DNA of 64,000 bases, taken from contig NZ_CP077077.1 of NCBI RefSeq assembly GCF_019139675.1, positions 2,046,001 to 2,110,000 of the forward strand, given 5' to 3'. Made by a program: the position numbers and the translations under genes. Every line of letters starts with the position of its first letter. The first letter of the stretch is position 1. Under the pieces are notes generated by a model, which saw nothing but the letters and a program-made list of their open reading frames with translations, searched no databases and was not told where the DNA came from. The DNA comes from Pseudomonas maumuensis (GTDB lineage Bacteria > Pseudomonadota > Gammaproteobacteria > Pseudomonadales > Pseudomonadaceae). This document shows positions 10,081 through 18,223 of this stretch, piece after piece.

Positions 10081-10215
10081 GAAGCTGTTTTCAAAGTTTT
10101 ACGCCTGTAGAACGGAAGGCTGATGAGGGGTTGGCCGTGGCCATGCGCTCGCATGGACAGGGCCAACGCCGTTCTACCGGATGAACTGTGCTCGTGACGC
10201 TTTGAAAACAGCTTC
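10081..10215. repeat. 135-bp palindromic element with 16-bp perfect terminal inverted repeats
   Basis: GAAGCTGTTTTCAAAG (10081-10096) is the exact inverse of CTTTGAAAACAGCTTC (10200-10215). Nested inside are GTAGAACGG / CCGTTCTAC (10107-10115 with 10169-10177), GTTGGCC / GGCCAAC (10130-10136 with 10161-10167) and CCATGC / GCATGG (10141-10146 with 10151-10156). The whole unit can therefore fold into one long hairpin. It has no protein-coding content. It could be a MITE-like element or a structured RNA; no target-site duplication is evident. Confidence 0.75.
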
Positions 10216-10364
10216 CAACGGACATGGTTGCCTTGAAAAGGCGGAGTGATTCTACGGCAAAAATTAGCCGAAAGTAAGGCGGCGAAGAAGACTTTAACGG
10301 GTGACCCTGGTTAGACAAAGGGCTAACATGGGGCCGTGTTCCACCGCCAAGCCGTTGTTTTTAC

Positions 10365-10832
10365 ATGTCCAACCAATCCATCAAGACGCCTTGCGTCGGC
10401 CTCTGCTCCACCGTCTACGGAGACCTGGTTTGCCGCGGCTGCAAGCGCTTTCACCACGAAGTGATCCACTGGAACGGCTACGACGACGAGCAGAAGCGCG
10501 CCGTGTGGCTGCGCCTGGAGCAACTGCTGGTGCAGGTGATGATGGCCAAGCTGGAAGTGTTCGATAAAGAGCTGCTGCGCCAACAACTCGAGCAGCGCTC
10601 GATTCGCTATGTCGGGCACCAATCCGAGTATTGCTGGGCCTACCAGCTGATCGCCCGCGGGGCGCGAATGATTCGTGACCTAGAGGCCTATGGCATGGCG
10701 CTGTTGCCGGAGTTTCGCGACTGGGAGCTACCGCAGTTGCGCGATGCGATCGACCGGGAGTTCTTCCTGCTGTCCGAGGCGCACTATCAGCGCTACATCG
10801 CACCGGCGTTTCTCCAGCAAAATTTGGGGTGA
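10365..10832 (+). CDS. DUF1289 domain-containing protein
   Basis: A 155-aa cytoplasmic protein whose N-terminus SIKTPCVGLCSTVYGDLVCRGCKRFHHEVIHW carries the four-cysteine pattern of DUF1289, a small presumed metal-binding domain of unknown function. The helical C-terminal part (residues about 45-155) has no recognised motif. It is a single gene on the plus strand after the palindromic element, and the next gene starts 75 bp downstream with its own ribosome binding site. There is no strong Shine-Dalgarno before the chosen ATG. The function is not known. Confidence 0.8.
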   Translation: MSNQSIKTPCVGLCSTVYGDLVCRGCKRFHHEVIHWNGYDDEQKRAVWLRLEQLLVQVMMAKLEVFDKELLRQQLEQRSIRYVGHQSEYCWAYQLIARGARMIRDLEAYGMALLPEFRDWELPQLRDAIDREFFLLSEAHYQRYIAPAFLQQNLG

Positions 10833-10907
10833 TTCAGTTCCGGCTGCCAGACATCTCGCGCAATGCCTAGGGTAGGCGTTCGATGAACTGACAAGGAGAA
10901 CGTCAGT

Positions 10908-11555
10908 ATGAGCGAGTACGTCTACAGCCCTCGCGACAGTTTCCTGGCCCGCTGCTGGTGGCAAACAAGCGGGCGTCGCATCGAGGTGGACACATGGGAC
11001 GACATCAAAGGGATGCTTGGCGCGATCTGGGTGCAAACCGGTAGCCGCAACGCTCGAGGCCATAGGGAAAGATACCTGCAGTGCGAAGCGGACGGTGTGT
11101 GGCGGAAGTACATCGATCCGAGTTCTTATGTCAGCCCTGAGCACAGGTACTACGAGAATTTCTGGTTCGGGGCCTATACACGAGGCCGCTATTCACAGTG
11201 CAAGCAGCGTTACTACGAGATCCGGCCCGCAGATCGAGTGGGTAGCATTGGCAATTGGACGTTGGATTTCAACACGCTCTATCGCTCTGGGTACGTGGGG
11301 CTCTGGGCGACCAAGCATCCCGCAGGCAACGATCGCCTGCCGGCCGGTGCTCGGTTGTGGACGGTCGATTACCTGCCCCGACAAGGTCCGGCGCAGGGCC
11401 TGCGGCGCTACAACCTGCGCCTCTTGAATGCAGAAGGGGCGCAAGTCCGACGGCTCATCCACGAGGGGGATCGATTGTTCAACGTCATCCATGGCGACAG
11501 CGGATTGATCACCTTGGAAATACTGAGTATCCCCCATCATTTCGGCGAGATCTGA
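10908..11555 (+). CDS. Hypothetical protein, 215 aa, unrecognised family
   Basis: I do not recognise this protein. It starts at an ATG with a clear AAGGAGAACGTCAGT leader and has no signal peptide or membrane segment. It is rich in Trp, Tyr and Arg (CWWQTSG, YYENFWFGAYTRGRYSQCKQRYYEIRP), with a likely beta-rich C-terminal half. It stands alone between the DUF1289 gene and convergent queD, two genes of the common Pseudomonas backbone, so it may be a strain-variable insertion. Coding is supported by the ribosome binding site, the GC-rich third positions and the lack of a competing frame. Confidence 0.72.
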   Translation: MSEYVYSPRDSFLARCWWQTSGRRIEVDTWDDIKGMLGAIWVQTGSRNARGHRERYLQCEADGVWRKYIDPSSYVSPEHRYYENFWFGAYTRGRYSQCKQRYYEIRPADRVGSIGNWTLDFNTLYRSGYVGLWATKHPAGNDRLPAGARLWTVDYLPRQGPAQGLRRYNLRLLNAEGAQVRRLIHEGDRLFNVIHGDSGLITLEILSIPHHFGEI

Positions 11556-11575
11556 CCGCTGCTCATCACCTCCTT

Positions 11576-11594
11576 CCGTGGCGCGTCGCCACGG
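11576..11594. terminator. Hairpin between convergent genes (possible weak terminator)
   Basis: An 8-bp perfect stem CCGTGGCG / CGCCACGG with loop CGT lies between the 215-aa gene stop (11555) and the queD stop (11616). There is no T-tract on either strand, so its role as terminator is uncertain. Confidence 0.4.
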
Positions 11595-11615
11595 TGGAGG
11601 TCCACCTTGGCGGTT

Positions 11616-11972
11616 TCAATCGCCGGTGTATTCGCAGCCGCTGGTGCAGGTCTCGTGGATGCGCACCTTCGACAGTTCAGGCAGCAGCGGTTTGACCTGG
11701 TCCCAGATCCACTTGGCGATCACTTCGCTGGTGGGGTTTTCCAGGCCGGGGATATCGTTCAGATAGTTGTGATCCAGTTGCTCGTAGATCGGTTTGAAGA
11801 TCGCCTTGATCTCGGAAAAATCGCGGATCCAGCCGGTGTGCGGGTCGAGCGGGCCGGTCAGGTGCAGGGCAACTTTGAACGAGTGGCCATGCAGGCGACC
11901 GCATTTGTGCCCGGCGGGGACGTTGGGCAGGCGGTGGGCCGATTCGAATGTGAACTCTTTGAAAATTTCCAC
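11616..11972 (-). CDS. queD: 6-carboxy-5,6,7,8-tetrahydropterin synthase
   Basis: Converts 7,8-dihydroneopterin triphosphate to 6-carboxytetrahydropterin in queuosine/7-deazapurine biosynthesis. The 118-aa protein has the PTPS zinc ligands His13 (FESAHRLP) and His28/His30 (RLHGHSF) and the catalytic Cys24 (HKCGRLHGH). The C-terminal ETCTSGCEY segment is also typical. The start codon is GTG (VEIFKEF read as Met); an upstream ATG in another frame is not used. It is a single gene on the minus strand, next to the patatin gene. Confidence 0.92.
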   Translation of the reverse strand: MEIFKEFTFESAHRLPNVPAGHKCGRLHGHSFKVALHLTGPLDPHTGWIRDFSEIKAIFKPIYEQLDHNYLNDIPGLENPTSEVIAKWIWDQVKPLLPELSKVRIHETCTSGCEYTGD

Positions 11973-12025
11973 GCTGGCATAACTCTGTGTGAATCAATAA
12001 TGCGCGCAGTCTACCAGCATGCCCG

Positions 12026-13105
12026 CTACAAGGCTTGTAGCTGATCCTGCAACCGCCCGGTGGTGATCAGTTCCAGCAACTCGTCGCCCAGGCGTCGGCT
12101 TTCGGCGATGGCTTTGTACCAGTAACGCTTGCGGCTCGGGGCGTCGCCCATGAATCGCTTGAAGTCGTTGCGATCCGGCAGCTTGCCGTAGGGCAGGGCG
12201 GCCAGGTACTGCGGCGACGGGGTCATCAGCAGCACGTTGTGCAGGCGCGTGGCATCGCCCTTGCGCCAGGGCAGGGCCTTGTCGAACCAACCGGGCACTA
12301 CCTTGTCGGTGAAGTGCGGGTAGAGCACCAGGTCGTCGCCGCGGTAGGGCAGGTCCAGATGGTAGTCGAGCAACCCACCGTCGCGGTAGGTGCCGGCGCC
12401 TGCGCCGGGGATGTCGCGTACACCTTCCATGACCATCGGGATCGAACCCGAGGCGAGCAGGGCGTGGCGCAGGTTGGTCAGGTCCAGAGGCAGGCTGCGC
12501 GAGGGGAAGTCGGTGAGCGCCTCCAGTGGCGGCGCGGCACGCTCATCGTGCAGGATCACTCGCTCGAAGTGCCGGCCCAGGCGCGAGCGACCCAGCAGGT
12601 TGCTGGCGATCACCGAGCCCAGCCCCATACCGAGGCGGCCGCGGTGGTCGTGGGCGAGTTGGCCGTGGCTCTTCACCACCAGGATGTTCAGGCGATAGTG
12701 CGGGTTGGCGAGGATCTGCCCATCGCGGCCCTGCAGCAGGTCATCGAGCATGTGTTGGCAGCTTTGGCTGATTTCCCTGGGCGTCACGCCCTTGGCGAAA
12801 TCCTGCTCGGTGTACAGCTCGCCCAGTCGGCGGATGCCGGCCACTGGGTCGTCGAGGCAGGCACTGGCGAAACGCCAGGAGCCGATTGAGGCGCCGATCA
12901 GCGACCGTTGGCGCGGTGCGGTGGGCAGCCATTCACCGAACAGCGCCAGGTCCAGGCCCTGGATTCCCAAGGGTTTGGGACCACCTGCCGCACCCGGCAG
13001 CACACCAACATCGACGGCCTGTAGACCGCGCTCGCGGATCTGCCGCAGGGCGCGCTGGCCGGCCTTGAAGGTCAGGGCGGGGTACTTGATGTGGATGGCA
13101 CTCAT
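12026..13105 (-). CDS. Patatin-like phospholipase family protein
   Basis: A 359-aa protein with the patatin Ser/Asp dyad. The nucleophile elbow GASIGSWR (Ser73) fits the GxSxG rule, and the Asp lies in YRDGGLLDYH near residue 240. An oxyanion-type glycine stretch (LPGAAGGPKP) lies near residues 37-45. No signal peptide is seen, so it is probably cytoplasmic or membrane-peripheral. The substrate is unknown; the family contains lipid acyl hydrolases. Flanked by queD on the same strand and the PepSY/two-component genes divergently. Confidence 0.85.
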   Translation of the reverse strand: MSAIHIKYPALTFKAGQRALRQIRERGLQAVDVGVLPGAAGGPKPLGIQGLDLALFGEWLPTAPRQRSLIGASIGSWRFASACLDDPVAGIRRLGELYTEQDFAKGVTPREISQSCQHMLDDLLQGRDGQILANPHYRLNILVVKSHGQLAHDHRGRLGMGLGSVIASNLLGRSRLGRHFERVILHDERAAPPLEALTDFPSRSLPLDLTNLRHALLASGSIPMVMEGVRDIPGAGAGTYRDGGLLDYHLDLPYRGDDLVLYPHFTDKVVPGWFDKALPWRKGDATRLHNVLLMTPSPQYLAALPYGKLPDRNDFKRFMGDAPSRKRYWYKAIAESRRLGDELLELITTGRLQDQLQAL

Positions 13106-13248
13106 GGCGGGATCTCAGGCAGGGCAGGCGGGCAGTATAGGGCTTTATCGCGAGGCCGCGATTCCATCACCGCCCCGCGTGGCCGCGACAAGGCCGCAAC
13201 CTGCGCTATCATGCGGCCAGCTGTTTTCAGGTTGAGTTAAGGACCGGT

Positions 13249-13262
13249 GGTTAATCTTAACC
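13249..13262. promoter_or_regulatory. Palindrome upstream of the PepSY/two-component operon
   Basis: GGTTAATCTTAACC (6-bp arms, TC centre) lies 38 bp upstream of the first PepSY start. A further TTAAGG copy at 13237-13242 gives repeated TTAA units. This is a plausible operator for the OmpR-family regulator encoded in the same operon, but that is inference. Confidence 0.4.
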
Positions 13263-13299
13263 CCGTAGACAAATTGCACATCTCGCTGGAGAGAACCTC

Positions 13300-13608
13300 A
13301 TGAAAACTTTGACTGCCCTGTTCACCGCCGCCGCCCTCGCTTTCGGTGCCAATGCCGCCTTCGCCAAGGATGTGCAGCCCGATGAAGTGGTCAAGCTGGT
13401 GAACGCCAAGACCATCAAGTCGCTGGACGAGCTGAAGGCCGCCGCCGTGGCCAAGCACCCCGGCGCCACCGTGACCGACTCGGAGCTCGAGGACGAGTAC
13501 GGCCGTTACATCTACAAGGTCGACCTGCGTGATACCCAGAACGTCGAATGGGATGTGGCCCTGGACGCCAAGACCGGTGAAGTCCTGAAGGACGAGCGAG
13601 ACAACTGA
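13300..13608 (+). CDS. PepSY domain-containing periplasmic protein
   Basis: A 102-aa exported protein. The signal peptide MKTLTALFTAAALAFGANAAFA is likely cleaved near residue 22, followed by one PepSY domain (KDVQPDEVVKLVNAKTIKSL onward, with WDVALDAKTGEVLKDERDN at the end). The Shine-Dalgarno is CTGGAGAGAACCTC before the ATG. It is the first gene of a four-gene operon with a second PepSY protein, a response regulator and a sensor kinase. PepSY proteins next to such pairs are usually thought to modulate or be targets of the kinase; the exact signal is not visible. Confidence 0.88.
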   Translation: MKTLTALFTAAALAFGANAAFAKDVQPDEVVKLVNAKTIKSLDELKAAAVAKHPGATVTDSELEDEYGRYIYKVDLRDTQNVEWDVALDAKTGEVLKDERDN

Positions 13609-13922
13609 TGCCTGCACTACCGCGAACGGCACGCTACCTGGCCTTGGCCCTGTTGACCGTCTGTTCGCTGGCCGCCGCGCGCGACCTGGACCAGGATGAA
13701 GCCCTGGAGCTTCGGCAAAAGGGCATCATCCTGCCGCTGGAGCAATTGCTCGAAGCCGCCCTGGGGCGTTACCCCGGGGCACGGCTGCTGGAGGCGGAAC
13801 TGGAAGAGAAGCACGAGCGCTACGAGTACGAGGTCGAACTGCTGACCCCGGCGGGGGTGGTGCGCGAGATCAAGCTCGACGCCCGCACCGGCGCGCTGCT
13901 CAAAGACGAGGAAGACGACTGA
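13608..13922 (+). CDS. Second PepSY domain-containing protein
   Basis: A 104-aa exported protein whose ATG overlaps the preceding stop (TGATG). The N-terminus MPALPRTARYLALALLTVCSLAAA is a signal peptide. The mature part DLDQDEALELRQKGIILPLEQLLEAALGRYPGA... aligns by eye with the first PepSY protein, including the ending IKLDARTGALLKDEEDD, so the two are tandem paralogues. The response regulator gene begins at the base after its stop codon, implying tight co-translation. Confidence 0.87.
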   Translation: MPALPRTARYLALALLTVCSLAAARDLDQDEALELRQKGIILPLEQLLEAALGRYPGARLLEAELEEKHERYEYEVELLTPAGVVREIKLDARTGALLKDEEDD

Positions 13923-14591
13923 ATGCGCCTGTTGCTTGTCGAGGACAATGTCCCCCTGGCCGATGAACTGACCGCCACCCTGCAGCGCCAGGGTTATGCC
14001 GTGGACTGGCTGGCCGATGGCCGCGATGCGGTGTACCAGGGCCAGAGCGAACCCTACGACCTGATCATCCTCGACCTGGGCCTGCCCGGGCTGCCGGGGC
14101 TCGAAGTGCTGGGGCAATGGCGCGCGAGCGGCCTGGCCACCCCGGTGCTGATCCTCACCGCCCGTGGCTCCTGGGCCGAGCGTATCGAAGGCCTCAAGGC
14201 CGGGGCCGACGACTATCTAAGCAAGCCCTTCCACCCCGAGGAACTGCAACTGCGCATCCAGGCTCTGTTGCGCCGGGCCAAGGGGCTGGCCAACCAGCCG
14301 AAGCTGGAAGCGGCCGGCCTGCACCTGGACGAGTCGCGCCAGTGCGTGAGCCGTGAGGGTGTCGATGTCCAGCTCACCGCCGCCGAGTTCCGCCTGTTGC
14401 GCTATTTCATGCTGCATCCGGGGCAGGTGCTGTCCAAGAGCCACCTGGCCGAGCACCTTTACGACGGGGAAACCGAGCGTGATTCCAATGTGCTGGAAGT
14501 GCATGTCAACCACCTGCGACGCAAACTGGGGCGCAGCGTGATCGAGACCCGCCGCGGCCAGGGCTACGTGTATGCCGGGAGCGCCGCGTGA
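13923..14591 (+). CDS. OmpR-family response regulator (BqsR/CarR-like)
   Basis: 222 aa: a receiver domain (acidic Glu7/Asp8, phospho-acceptor Asp51 in IILDLGLPG, Lys in LSKPFHPEE) and a C-terminal winged helix ([48 protein letters not shown]). The combination with two upstream PepSY-type genes resembles the P. aeruginosa BqsRS/CarRS locus, which responds to divalent cations. I consider that assignment likely but not proven. It overlaps the kinase start by GTGA. Confidence 0.9.
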   Translation: MRLLLVEDNVPLADELTATLQRQGYAVDWLADGRDAVYQGQSEPYDLIILDLGLPGLPGLEVLGQWRASGLATPVLILTARGSWAERIEGLKAGADDYLSKPFHPEELQLRIQALLRRAKGLANQPKLEAAGLHLDESRQCVSREGVDVQLTAAEFRLLRYFMLHPGQVLSKSHLAEHLYDGETERDSNVLEVHVNHLRRKLGRSVIETRRGQGYVYAGSAA

Positions 14592-15907
14592 AGTCGATCC
14601 AGGCGCGCCTGAGCCTGGGCCTGGTGGCGGTACTGGTAGTGGTTGGGCTGGCCCTGGCGCAGTTGACCTTGTGGCTGTTCGAGGCGGGCCTGCAGCGTTA
14701 CCTGGAAGCTGGCCTGCGCAAGGAAAGCGAAAACCTGCTGGTGGCGCTGGTGCGTGGCCCGTCCGGCCTGCAGTTGGACGAGCGACGGCTGTCGGCAGCC
14801 TACCAGCGGCCGTTCTCGGGCTACTACTTCCGCATTGATTTCGACCAGGGTACCTGGCGCTCCCGTTCGTTATGGGACATGGACATGCCCAAGCCCGCCA
14901 AGCCCGGCCTGGACGACGGCCACGAACTCGGTCCCGGGGGCCAGCAACTGCTGGCCTATCGCGGGGACTACCGGCGGCTCGGCCAGGACATATCAATCAG
15001 CGTGGCCCAGGACTACTCACCGGTACGCGAGGGTTTTCGGCGCATGCAACAGATCGGCCTGGGCCTGGGGCTGGTGGCGTTGATGTTGGTCCTGGTGCTG
15101 CAGCGTCTCACCGTGACCCGCTCGTTGCGCCCGTTGGAGCGGGCGCGCCAGCAGATCGCTCAGTTGCAGCAGGGCCAGCGCTCGCAACTGGACGCCGAGG
15201 TCCCAAGCGAGCTGCAGCCGCTGGTGGATCAGATCAACCACCTGCTGACCCATACCGAAGACAGCTTGCGCCGTTCGCGCAATGCCCTGGGCAACCTCGG
15301 TCATGCCTTGAAGACGCCGCTGGCGGTGCTTGTCAGCCTGGCTGCCAGCGAACGCCTGCAGGCGTTGCCCGAGGTCCGCGCGCAGATGCGCGAGCAACTG
15401 GAGCAGATCCAGCAACGCCTGGCCCGCGAACTCAACCGCGCGCGCCTGGCCGGCGATGCCTTGCCCGGCGCGCAGTTCGATTGCGATGCAGAGCTGCCCG
15501 GGCTGCTGGCGACGTTGGGGATGATCCACGGCGAAGGCCTGCTGCTGGAGCGCGACGTGCCGCCCGGTTTGTTGCTGCCCTGGGACCGCGAGGATTTGCT
15601 GGAGCTGCTCGGCAACCTGCTGGACAACGCCTGCAAATGGGCCGACAGCGAGGTACGCCTGGGCATCGCGCCAACCACCGAGGGTTACCAGCTGTGGGTC
15701 GATGACGATGGCCCGGGCATCCCTGAGGCGCAACGCCTGCAAGTGCTCGAACGCGGCTCGCGGCTGGACGAGCAGGTCGATGGCCATGGCCTGGGGCTGG
15801 GCATCGTGCGCGATATCGTCGAGGCATGGGGTGGGCGCATCGCACTGCTGGAAAGCCCGCTGGGCGGGCTACGGGTCAGTATCGAACTGCCGCGCAAGGG
15901 GCGTTGA
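14588..15907 (+). CDS. Sensor histidine kinase, partner of the preceding regulator
   Basis: A 439-aa inner-membrane kinase with a GTG start overlapping the regulator stop. Transmembrane helices lie at about residues 8-30 and 155-172, with a periplasmic sensor of about 120 aa between them. A HAMP-like linker follows, then the dimerisation box [12 protein letters not shown] with His239, the N box [10 protein letters not shown], and G boxes DDGPGIP and GHGLGLGIV. The H-box sequence GHALKTPL resembles PhoQ/BqsS-type kinases. It likely senses a periplasmic cation or stress, which is inference from the family. Confidence 0.9.
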   Translation: MKSIQARLSLGLVAVLVVVGLALAQLTLWLFEAGLQRYLEAGLRKESENLLVALVRGPSGLQLDERRLSAAYQRPFSGYYFRIDFDQGTWRSRSLWDMDMPKPAKPGLDDGHELGPGGQQLLAYRGDYRRLGQDISISVAQDYSPVREGFRRMQQIGLGLGLVALMLVLVLQRLTVTRSLRPLERARQQIAQLQQGQRSQLDAEVPSELQPLVDQINHLLTHTEDSLRRSRNALGNLGHALKTPLAVLVSLAASERLQALPEVRAQMREQLEQIQQRLARELNRARLAGDALPGAQFDCDAELPGLLATLGMIHGEGLLLERDVPPGLLLPWDREDLLELLGNLLDNACKWADSEVRLGIAPTTEGYQLWVDDDGPGIPEAQRLQVLERGSRLDEQVDGHGLGLGIVRDIVEAWGGRIALLESPLGGLRVSIELPRKGR

Positions 15908-16084
15908 TCGGCGCCGGCCCAATCGCGGGGCGGATCAACCGTGCAAAAAAATTGCAGTACAGCCGCAGTTTTTTGAATTGGCCCAGCGCCACTTGCGCCC
16001 GGCACAATGCCGGCCACGAAACCTTGCGGTTTCCATCTCTCCAAGGACGGAGCCCCCTTGCGCCACTGCATTGCGCAACACAGG

Positions 16085-16115
16085 GCCCAGGCCGGTCGCG
16101 CTGGGCTTTCTTTTT
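16085..16115 (+). terminator. Terminator-like hairpin upstream of the HPP gene
   Basis: GCCCAG (16085-16090) pairs with CTGGGC (16101-16106), extended by wobble pairs, and is followed by TTTCTTTTT. It lies about 200 bp after the kinase stop and 31 bp before the HPP start. It may end the two-component operon, end a short RNA transcribed from the 15.9-16.1 kb gap, or act as an attenuator. Confidence 0.6.
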
Positions 16116-16146
16116 ACCATCAGAAGAACACGATCAAGTCACCTCG

Positions 16147-17304
16147 ATGTCTGCCTCGCGTCCCGAATCCCGCTTGCAGCGCTTGCTCCCGGCGCCGCTG
16201 AACATCCCTCCCCGAGAATGGTTGCGTGCAGGCCTTGGCGCGCTGCTCGGCCTGTTTCTCGCCGGTTACCTGTGCAGCCTGGCCTATGGGCCATCGATCG
16301 CCCTGCATCTGCTGGGCCCGCTCGCAGCCTCGGCGGTGCTGGTGTTCGCCGTGCATTCCGGTCCGTTGGCCCAACCCTGGCCCGTGCTGGGCAGCTACGC
16401 GCTGGCGGCTGTCGTAGGCCTGGCCATGCGCCACGCCTTCGGCGATGGGCTGTGGGTCGCGGCGGCGGCGTTGGGCATCGCCATCCTGGCAATGTGCCTA
16501 CTGCGCTGCTTGCACCCGCCCGGCGGCGGCGTGGCGGCCAGCGCGGTGCTGGCCGATCCGGGGCTGGTGGCCTTGGGTGACCACCTGCTCGAGCCGGTAA
16601 TGCTCAATGCGCTGATCCTGGTCGGCGTGGCCGTGCTCTACAACCGTCTGACCGGCGTGCGCTACCCCAAGGGCGCGATCCCGCGCCGCGACTTGCACCA
16701 CACCCACGACCCGCTGCCGGGCGAGCGGGTCGGCATCAGCGCCGGGGACCTGGATCAGGCCCTGGAGGAGATCGGCGAGTTCGTCGATGTCACCCGTGAC
16801 GAGCTGGAGCGGATCATCCTGGCCACCGAGCAGCACGCCCTGCACCGCAGCCTGGGCGGCATCACCGCCAGCTCGGTGATGTCCCGCGACGTGCAGTGGG
16901 CAACGCCGCGCACCACCCTCGAGCAGGCCTGGAAGCTGTTGTCCGGTCATCACCTCAAGACCCTGCCGGTACTGGAAGAGGGGCGCTTGGTGGGGATCGT
17001 CAGCCTCAGCGACCTGGTCGGCCCGGCCATGGCCCGTGGGCGTTTCAGCTGGCGCGGCCTGTTCCGGCGCAAGGCGGTGCGCCTGGAGCAGGTGATGAGC
17101 CGCCGGGTGGTCAGTGTCGGCAGCCAGCATCCGCTGGAACGCCTGTTGCCGTTGCTCAGTGAGCAGGGGCTGCACTGCCTGCCGGTGCTCGACGACGAAA
17201 AGCTGGTGGGGGTGATCACCCAGACCGACCTGATCGCCGGCCTCAAGCGGCACCTGCTCACTGCCGCGGCGCAGGGCTCAGATCACCGGGTCCCAGCGCT
17301 GTGA
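16147..17304 (+). CDS. HPP family membrane protein with tandem CBS domains
   Basis: 385 aa from the ATG at 16147 (MSASRPESRLQRLLPAPLNIPP); upstream in-frame codons overlap the terminator-like hairpin. The N-terminal half has four to five hydrophobic helices with the HPP signature LHPPGGGVAASAVL near residue 122. The C-terminal half has two CBS domains (ASSVMSRDVQWATPRTTLEQAWKLL... and LEQVMSRRVVSVGSQHPLERLLPLL...VGVITQTDLI), which in other proteins bind adenine nucleotides. Members of the HPP family have been linked to nitrite transport in chloroplasts and cyanobacteria; the bacterial substrate here is unknown. The last 27 bp overlap the convergent LysR gene. Confidence 0.85.
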   Translation: MSASRPESRLQRLLPAPLNIPPREWLRAGLGALLGLFLAGYLCSLAYGPSIALHLLGPLAASAVLVFAVHSGPLAQPWPVLGSYALAAVVGLAMRHAFGDGLWVAAAALGIAILAMCLLRCLHPPGGGVAASAVLADPGLVALGDHLLEPVMLNALILVGVAVLYNRLTGVRYPKGAIPRRDLHHTHDPLPGERVGISAGDLDQALEEIGEFVDVTRDELERIILATEQHALHRSLGGITASSVMSRDVQWATPRTTLEQAWKLLSGHHLKTLPVLEEGRLVGIVSLSDLVGPAMARGRFSWRGLFRRKAVRLEQVMSRRVVSVGSQHPLERLLPLLSEQGLHCLPVLDDEKLVGVITQTDLIAGLKRHLLTAAAQGSDHRVPAL

Positions 17305-18144
17305 CCAGTCGCTTTCGCCAGCGGCCACCAGCCGGCGCAACACGCTGAAGGCTTGCTGCAACGCCTCGCTGTCGCGTTCGCGAGCATGCACCAGAAAGGT
17401 CGGGTAGGTGAACTCCGGCGCCTGGGGCACGCGCTCGAACACTCCGCTTTGCAGGTAGGCCTGGACCACGCGGGTGCGGAAATAGCCGCTACCGCCGTGC
17501 TCGAGAATGAATTGCAGGGCCAGGGGCCCTAGGTTGAAACTCAGGGCCGGGCGCGACAGGTCGGGCAGGGCGGCATCATGTTGGCGGCGGAACGCTTCAC
17601 CCCAGTCGATGTAGATGTACGGATCGGGCGCATCGACCCGGCGCACACGGATCAGCTTCTCTTCCATCAGCTGTTCGACCTGCAGGCCGGGGCCATAGGT
17701 CGGCTGGTAGACCAGCGCGGCGTCGAGCAAGCCCATCTCCACCTTGCGCAGCAGCGCTTCGCCATCGCTGACCTCGCTGCGGATGGCATGGCTGGGCAGT
17801 TCCTGGTGCAGGGCGCTGACCCAATCGAGCAGCATCGGGTTGCCCAGGCTCACCTCGGCGCCCACATGCAGCACCTGCTGGCAGCCCTGGGGCAGCGGCA
17901 GGTCACGGCGCGCCGCTTCCCAGGTCTGCACCAGTTGGTTGGCATAGCTGACGAACGCCTCGCCATCGGCGGTCAGGCTGGCGCCGTTGCGGCTGCGCAC
18001 GAACAGCTGACAGCCCAGTTGCTGCTCCAGGCGCTGCACACGGGCGCTGATCGCCGTCTGCGAGACGAACAGGCGTTCGGCGGCGGCGACCAGGCTGCCG
18101 CAGCGGACGATTTCCAGGAAGGTGCGGGCCTGATCGATGTCCAT
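17278..18144 (-). CDS. LysR-family transcriptional regulator
   Basis: 288 aa: an N-terminal winged HTH (RTFLEIVRCGSLVAAAERLFVSQTAISARVQRLEQQLGCQLFVRS) followed by a periplasmic-binding-like effector domain. No ligand can be read from the sequence. It overlaps the 3' end of the HPP gene by 27 bp in tail-to-tail orientation. The other neighbour is the universal stress protein gene on the same strand, 80 bp upstream. Target genes are not evident since there is no divergent partner. Confidence 0.9.
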   Translation of the reverse strand: MDIDQARTFLEIVRCGSLVAAAERLFVSQTAISARVQRLEQQLGCQLFVRSRNGASLTADGEAFVSYANQLVQTWEAARRDLPLPQGCQQVLHVGAEVSLGNPMLLDWVSALHQELPSHAIRSEVSDGEALLRKVEMGLLDAALVYQPTYGPGLQVEQLMEEKLIRVRRVDAPDPYIYIDWGEAFRRQHDAALPDLSRPALSFNLGPLALQFILEHGGSGYFRTRVVQAYLQSGVFERVPQAPEFTYPTFLVHARERDSEALQQAFSVLRRLVAAGESDWSQRWDPVI

Positions 18145-18223
18145 GGTGCTGCTTCTGTGACGGGGAGGCAGCCTATTCTAGAGACATTGCACCTGTTTGG
18201 GGCGGGGCTGATGCCTGGTTTGT

